Shown: piece by piece, positions 60,750 to 64,000 of the stretch
Position numbering within the stretch: position 1 is the first letter of the stretch
How the letters are laid out: each line of letters begins with the position of its first letter
From: GCA-2861595 sp035526335
Lineage (GTDB): Bacteria; Actinomycetota; Acidimicrobiia; Acidimicrobiales; GCA-2861595
Direction of reading: 5' to 3'
DNA: 64,000 bases
NCBI GenBank assembly: GCA_035526335.1
Contig: DATLCN010000036.1
Location: forward strand, 124,001 to 188,000
The notes under the pieces: generated by a model
What the model was told of the DNA's origin: nothing
Databases searched by the model: none
What the model saw: the letters and a program-made list of their open reading frames with translations, nothing else
Position numbers and translations under genes: made by a program

Positions 60750-61010
60750 GCCGGGGGCGCTTCACCTCGTCGGGATGAACGGTCCACGGGAGCGCCTCCT
60801 CGTAGGAGACCTTGCCGTGGGCCACCAAGTCGGACAACACGCCTTCCGGGCTCTGCATGCCGACACGCTGACCGGTCGCCACCTGCGGAACTGGCGGGTC
60901 TTTGCCCTCCCGGATGAGGTTGCACACCGCCGGCGCCCCAGCACCCTCGAAGGCACAACTTGCCCACCGCCGATCTTCAGCAATGAGCTATTCAGGATGC
61001 CCACGAGGGG
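60750..61010 (-). pseudogene. pilT: PilT (pilus retraction ATPase) C-terminal relic
   Basis: Pieces of the PilT end are readable on the minus strand: ILNSSLLKIGGGQVV in one frame, then AFEGAGAPAVCNLIREGK, QVATGQRVGMQSPEGVLSDL and VAHGKVSYEEALPWTVHPDE in another. The AVxNLIREGK motif and the GMQxxxxxLxxLVxxGxxSYExAL block are diagnostic for PilT. Everything before them (Walker A, Walker B, Asp and His boxes) is absent. A frame change of one or two bases lies near 60945. Confidence 0.75.
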
Positions 61011-61125
61011 TGTGAGTGAGCTGGAGGCGGAAATGGTGAAGGTGATCAGGCGCAGGGCCACGGCTCAAGGAAAAAGGACATTGGCAACTTCTGTCACTGT
61101 CGAGATTCAGCCGCTTGGCTCTGCG

Positions 61126-61647
61126 CTACCCATCCCCACTCCCAGCACCGACGGGACAGTTGTTCTGCCGGAACGCGGCAATGCGCTGGCGCCGAGCTCC
61201 GAACGAAGCTGATCGGACGCCTGCCGGTTTCTCCTTGGCGGCGTTTTCCACGGCCTTTACCGTCGCTGCCACATCCGAGCGTATCGACGCTGGCGCAAGG
61301 GACTTCATCTCGTCGACAGACCCTCCCATCTGTTGAAGGAGGCGGCTGAATCCGCTGGCCGATGTTCCGGCCGGGCCGGCCGCAGGTGCCGTGTTCGGAA
61401 TGAGGGCATCGAACTCGTCGGCGAGGGCACAATAGCGCCCAAGGGCTGCGAGGCTGCCCCCCGAGGTCCCCTTTCCATCCCGGCTCAACAGGCTGACGCC
61501 GGCGACCACCGCACCAACTACCACAAGAGCAACTATGGCGATTACTGCCTTGCGCGGTCTCATGCGCGGCGGGGACCGCTTGGTTGGCCGTTTCTGTGCA
61601 GCAGGTCTCTTGGTTCCGGCGGAGGAAAAGTCCAGGGGCGCAGTCAT
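61126..61647 (-). CDS. Single-span membrane protein of unknown function (paralogue B)
   Basis: 173 aa. Starts MTAPLDFSSAGTKRPAAQKR, very basic to about residue 33, one membrane span (AVIAIVALVVVGAVVAGVSL), then a helical outside domain with LGRYCALADEFDALIP and KPAGVRSASFGARRQRIAAF ... NNCPVG. Clear paralogue of the protein at 55299. Divergent from fusion 4, with the CTTCAGG repeats between them. Family not recognised. Confidence 0.82.
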   Translation of the reverse strand: MTAPLDFSSAGTKRPAAQKRPTKRSPPRMRPRKAVIAIVALVVVGAVVAGVSLLSRDGKGTSGGSLAALGRYCALADEFDALIPNTAPAAGPAGTSASGFSRLLQQMGGSVDEMKSLAPASIRSDVAATVKAVENAAKEKPAGVRSASFGARRQRIAAFRQNNCPVGAGSGDG

Positions 61648-61672
61648 CCATCTCCTGCCTCAAAGCATGGAT

Positions 61673-61726
61673 CTTCAGGAAGCTTCAGGCTTACTTCAGG
61701 TCTCCTTCAGGTGTCACCGCCAGACT
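61673..61726 (+). promoter_or_regulatory. Four-copy CTTCAGG-repeat promoter of fusion gene 4
   Basis: Four perfect CTTCAGG copies at 61673, 61683, 61694 and 61705 (spacing 10, 11, 11), a 9-bp gap, then CAGACT (61721-61726) in the -10 position. The clearest example of the motif in the window. Confidence 0.78.
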
Positions 61727-61786
61727 GCCCGACGTCGTCTGATTCCGCAACTGCGGAACCCATGGGTTATCAGCAAGGAGACCGGC

Positions 61787-64000
61787 ATGATTGGTTGGAT
61801 AAGCAAGAAGGTGGCGGAGCGGCGCCGGCAGAGCGGGTTCACGCTCATCGAGCTGCTCGTCGTTATCGTCATCCTTGGAGTGCTGTCCGCGGTTGTGGTC
61901 TTCGCTGTGCGGGGGACCGGTGACAAAGGCCAAGCTGCCGCCTACCTCACCGACGTGAAGACAGTCCGAACGGCGGAAGAGAGCTTCTGCGCCAGGTTTG
62001 GGCGCTACGGCACCGAGGACGAGCTGGTGGCACCGCCTGACGGTGGAAAAGGTTTTCTCTCCGAGAAGTCCACGTACTCCGACGTCGAGCTGAGCAGCGG
62101 TGGCACCTGCGGATCATCCTCATCGCCCAACTCCGCGTACTCGGTGCGGGTTGGGCTGCCCACCGCCGTGGTCAGCGTGGCCGCCAACACCGACCAGTGG
62201 CCCACGGCCGACAGCGCCACGCCGGGCTACCGCACGAGTTACTTCGCCTACCCGCTCAACGCCAACGTCTACGACCCGCTGATCATCATCGGGTCCGACT
62301 ACAGCCTCCAGCCCGGGGTGGCCACAAGCTGGGAGCCGATCCCGACCAGCGTCAACCGGGCCGCGTTCACCAGTGCCAACAACCCCACGCCCCTGCCCCT
62401 CCCGACCGGCATCACCTACACCAACGCCCCGGACCGGCCCTACAACAAGACCACATGGCGGTTCCACATCCGCCAAGGCGTGAAGTTCCACAACGGGGCC
62501 GACCTGACCGCCGACGACGTGATCTGGACCTGGCGGGACCGCCAGGCGATCATGACCAAGCAGGCGGCCGACTCTTCGCTCACCACCGTCACCAACACCC
62601 TCGGCTTCACCAAGAACGGCTCGCCCGCCTCGGCGCCAGTGGTGCCGGACGCCTTCGACTCGGTAGAGAAGATCGACCAGTTCACAGTCGACCTCACCCC
62701 AAAAACCGAGAACCTGCGCCTTCCTGAGCAGATCGCCCATCCCAAGGGCGCCATCGTGCCGGTCGGCAAGCACTTCGACGGGAGCACCGGCGGCCTGCCG
62801 GCCGGGCCGTACAACGGCAACGGCGGCGCCAGCACTGCCCTGGTTCCGGGTACCCCTGTCGGGAGCGGGCCGTTCCAGTGGATGAGCTACACGTCCAACC
62901 CGGACTTCTCCGGGAGCGCGTCGTTCGCTGCCAACACGGTCTACTGGGGCGTCAAGGCCCAGGTGAAGCAGATGAACTACACCTTCATCCTCGACCCGGT
63001 CACCCGGGCCAACAAGGTGCTCGCCGGCGAGGCCGACATGGCCATCGACGTCGACCCGCTGTCGGTGGGAGCCATCAACAGCGGTGGCGGGCACGTGGTC
63101 ACCGCCTCCTACGGACAGAACCTGCTCATCTACATCAACAAGGTGGTCAAGTACGGCCCTGGAGGCACGCCGAAGTACGACCTCGGAACCGACCCGGCCG
63201 TGCGCAAGGCGGTCTCGCTGGCCATCGACCGGCCTACCTTCGTGACCAACATCTACCAGGGCAACGCCGCCCCGGGCCGCTGGATGGGCCCCCCGGGCAT
63301 CCTCGGCACCCATGCCAACGACGTTCCGGCCCTGGCCTACGACGCGCCCCAGGCGCGGACGGTGCTGGACAGCGCCGGCTGGACGTGCGGCGGCGGGGCT
63401 TCGGGCGCCGGCACGGCTTGCGGGGCCAGCGAGTACCGGGTCAAGAACGGCGGCACCTTCGCCGGCCGGTCGCTCAACCTGCGCCTGATCGGCAACGACA
63501 TCTCCCTGTCCCAGGCCGGCTACGACCTGCTGGTGGCCGAGATGAAGGCGGTGGGCATCAACCTCCAAGCCGACCGGCTGAGCGTCACCAACCGGAGCAC
63601 CGAGTACACAGCCGGCGACTTCGACCTCGACCTCGAGCTGCCCAACCAGAACGACGCCAACCCCGCCTTCCTGCCCACGCTGCGCTTCGCCTGCACCCGC
63701 ACCGGGACGTTCCGCTTCGCCCCGGCAGACGGCACCAATGGCGTCGGGCCGGCGGTCAACGTCACAAAGAGCGGAAACCCGGACGGCACCTGGCCCTTCG
63801 GCAACACGCCGTGCAACACTGGCTCCCCCAACACCACGCCCGCCGTCCTCGGGCCCTTCGACAACACCTACGTGCCCGCCGCCGACAACGCCACCACCCA
63901 GGACGCGGCCCAGGCCGCGGCGGCTCAGCAGATGAAGATCCTGGTCGGCCAGAACCAGACCAACGTGGTGGTGCCCATCACCGGGCAGTTCCGCATCTAC
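61787..64000 (+). CDS. Pilin-solute-binding protein fusion 4, 3' end outside window
   Basis: 738 codons without a stop to the window edge; ribosome site AAGGAG before ATG 61787. Leader of 17 residues (ends RRQSG), then FTLIELLVVIVILGVLSAVV; pilin head with KTVRTAEESFCARFGRYGTE and a second Cys in GGTCGSS; family 5 binding domain from about residue 135 (FAYPLNANVYDPLIIIGSDY, TWRFHIRQGVKFHNGADLTA, DDVIWTWRDRQAI, AVRKAVSLAIDRPTFVTNIY). FHNGADLTADDVIWTW is the typical SBP family 5 signature, clearer here than in the other fusions. Its permeases, if any, would lie beyond the window. Confidence 0.94.
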   Translation, partial: MIGWISKKVAERRRQSGFTLIELLVVIVILGVLSAVVVFAVRGTGDKGQAAAYLTDVKTVRTAEESFCARFGRYGTEDELVAPPDGGKGFLSEKSTYSDVELSSGGTCGSSSSPNSAYSVRVGLPTAVVSVAANTDQWPTADSATPGYRTSYFAYPLNANVYDPLIIIGSDYSLQPGVATSWEPIPTSVNRAAFTSANNPTPLPLPTGITYTNAPDRPYNKTTWRFHIRQGVKFHNGADLTADDVIWTWRDRQAIMTKQAADSSLTTVTNTLGFTKNGSPASAPVVPDAFDSVEKIDQFTVDLTPKTENLRLPEQIAHPKGAIVPVGKHFDGSTGGLPAGPYNGNGGASTALVPGTPVGSGPFQWMSYTSNPDFSGSASFAANTVYWGVKAQVKQMNYTFILDPVTRANKVLAGEADMAIDVDPLSVGAINSGGGHVVTASYGQNLLIYINKVVKYGPGGTPKYDLGTDPAVRKAVSLAIDRPTFVTNIYQGNAAPGRWMGPPGILGTHANDVPALAYDAPQARTVLDSAGWTCGGGASGAGTACGASEYRVKNGGTFAGRSLNLRLIGNDISLSQAGYDLLVAEMKAVGINLQADRLSVTNRSTEYTAGDFDLDLELPNQNDANPAFLPTLRFACTRTGTFRFAPADGTNGVGPAVNVTKSGNPDGTWPFGNTPCNTGSPNTTPAVLGPFDNTYVPAADNATTQDAAQAAAAQQMKILVGQNQTNVVVPITGQFRIY

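Noticed and set aside
60975..60996. Another CTTCAGC/ATTCAGG site inside the pilT relic
   Set aside because: The two half-sites are 15 bp apart, not 10-11, and no -10-like box follows at 9 bp.

Overview
The window is high-GC DNA (about 70 percent by eye) with frequent GTG starts, ATGA/GTGA stop-start overlaps and leaderless-looking promoters. It looks like a chromosome segment from an actinobacterium; gene content suggests something like the class Acidimicrobiia, but nothing here fixes the taxon. About a dozen genes are relics or carry single-base frameshifts, so some breaks may be assembly errors of an environmental genome rather than real decay.

Region by region. 0-5 kb: housekeeping block (dnaX, SRP RNA, two tRNA-Ser genes, tadA) with a caspase-like protein, a Fic relic and a hemerythrin. 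5-17.5 kb: a broken metallo-beta-lactamase-fold gene with a hexanucleotide repeat, a TPR-CHAT protein, a response regulator, a very large REC-GAF-PAS-GGDEF-EAL-histidine kinase with an Hpt partner, a ZnuA-type metal-binding lipoprotein, a tandem hairpin repeat, an O-methyltransferase, an MBL-fold protein and a cupredoxin-like lipoprotein. 17.6-26 kb: a translationally coupled type IV pilus/type II secretion-like operon (pilB, pilC, two prepilins, a 1439-residue repeat-bearing PilX-like protein). 26-29 kb: two-component pair 1. 29-33 kb: a graveyard of toxin-antitoxin genes holding two intact modules (MazEF-like and Phd-VapC). 33-37 kb: a GT87-like membrane protein, a stand-alone pilin and a Wzy_C-family ligase. 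37-64 kb: the most unusual region.

The 37-64 kb region holds four genes in which a complete type IV prepilin (leader, G|FTLIE cleavage site with Glu5, hydrophobic helix and globular head with two cysteines) is fused to a family 5 (oligopeptide/nickel) extracellular solute-binding protein. Three are complete and the fourth runs off the window. They sit beside three pairs of DppB/DppC permeases but only one (double) DppD-DppF ATPase. Around them are two paralogous SAM methyltransferases, a PadR regulator, a DrrA/DrrB-like ABC exporter, an FmdE-family protein, a lipoprotein that ends in a pilin-like head, a second two-component system, and two paralogous single-span membrane proteins of unknown function.

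The parts seem to be tied together by a promoter type I could read by eye. Direct repeats of CTTCAGG at 10-11 bp steps, then 9 bp, then a YASNNT -10 box, lie upstream of the stand-alone pilin, fusions 2, 3 and 4, and the fmdE-lipoprotein-regulator-kinase operon; fusion 1 has a weaker version. My working model, an inference, is a pilus- or pseudopilus-anchored solute capture system. Solute-binding domains would be displayed on prepilin stems, feed several permease pairs sharing one ATPase, and be controlled by an OmpR/PhoB-type regulator encoded inside the cluster.
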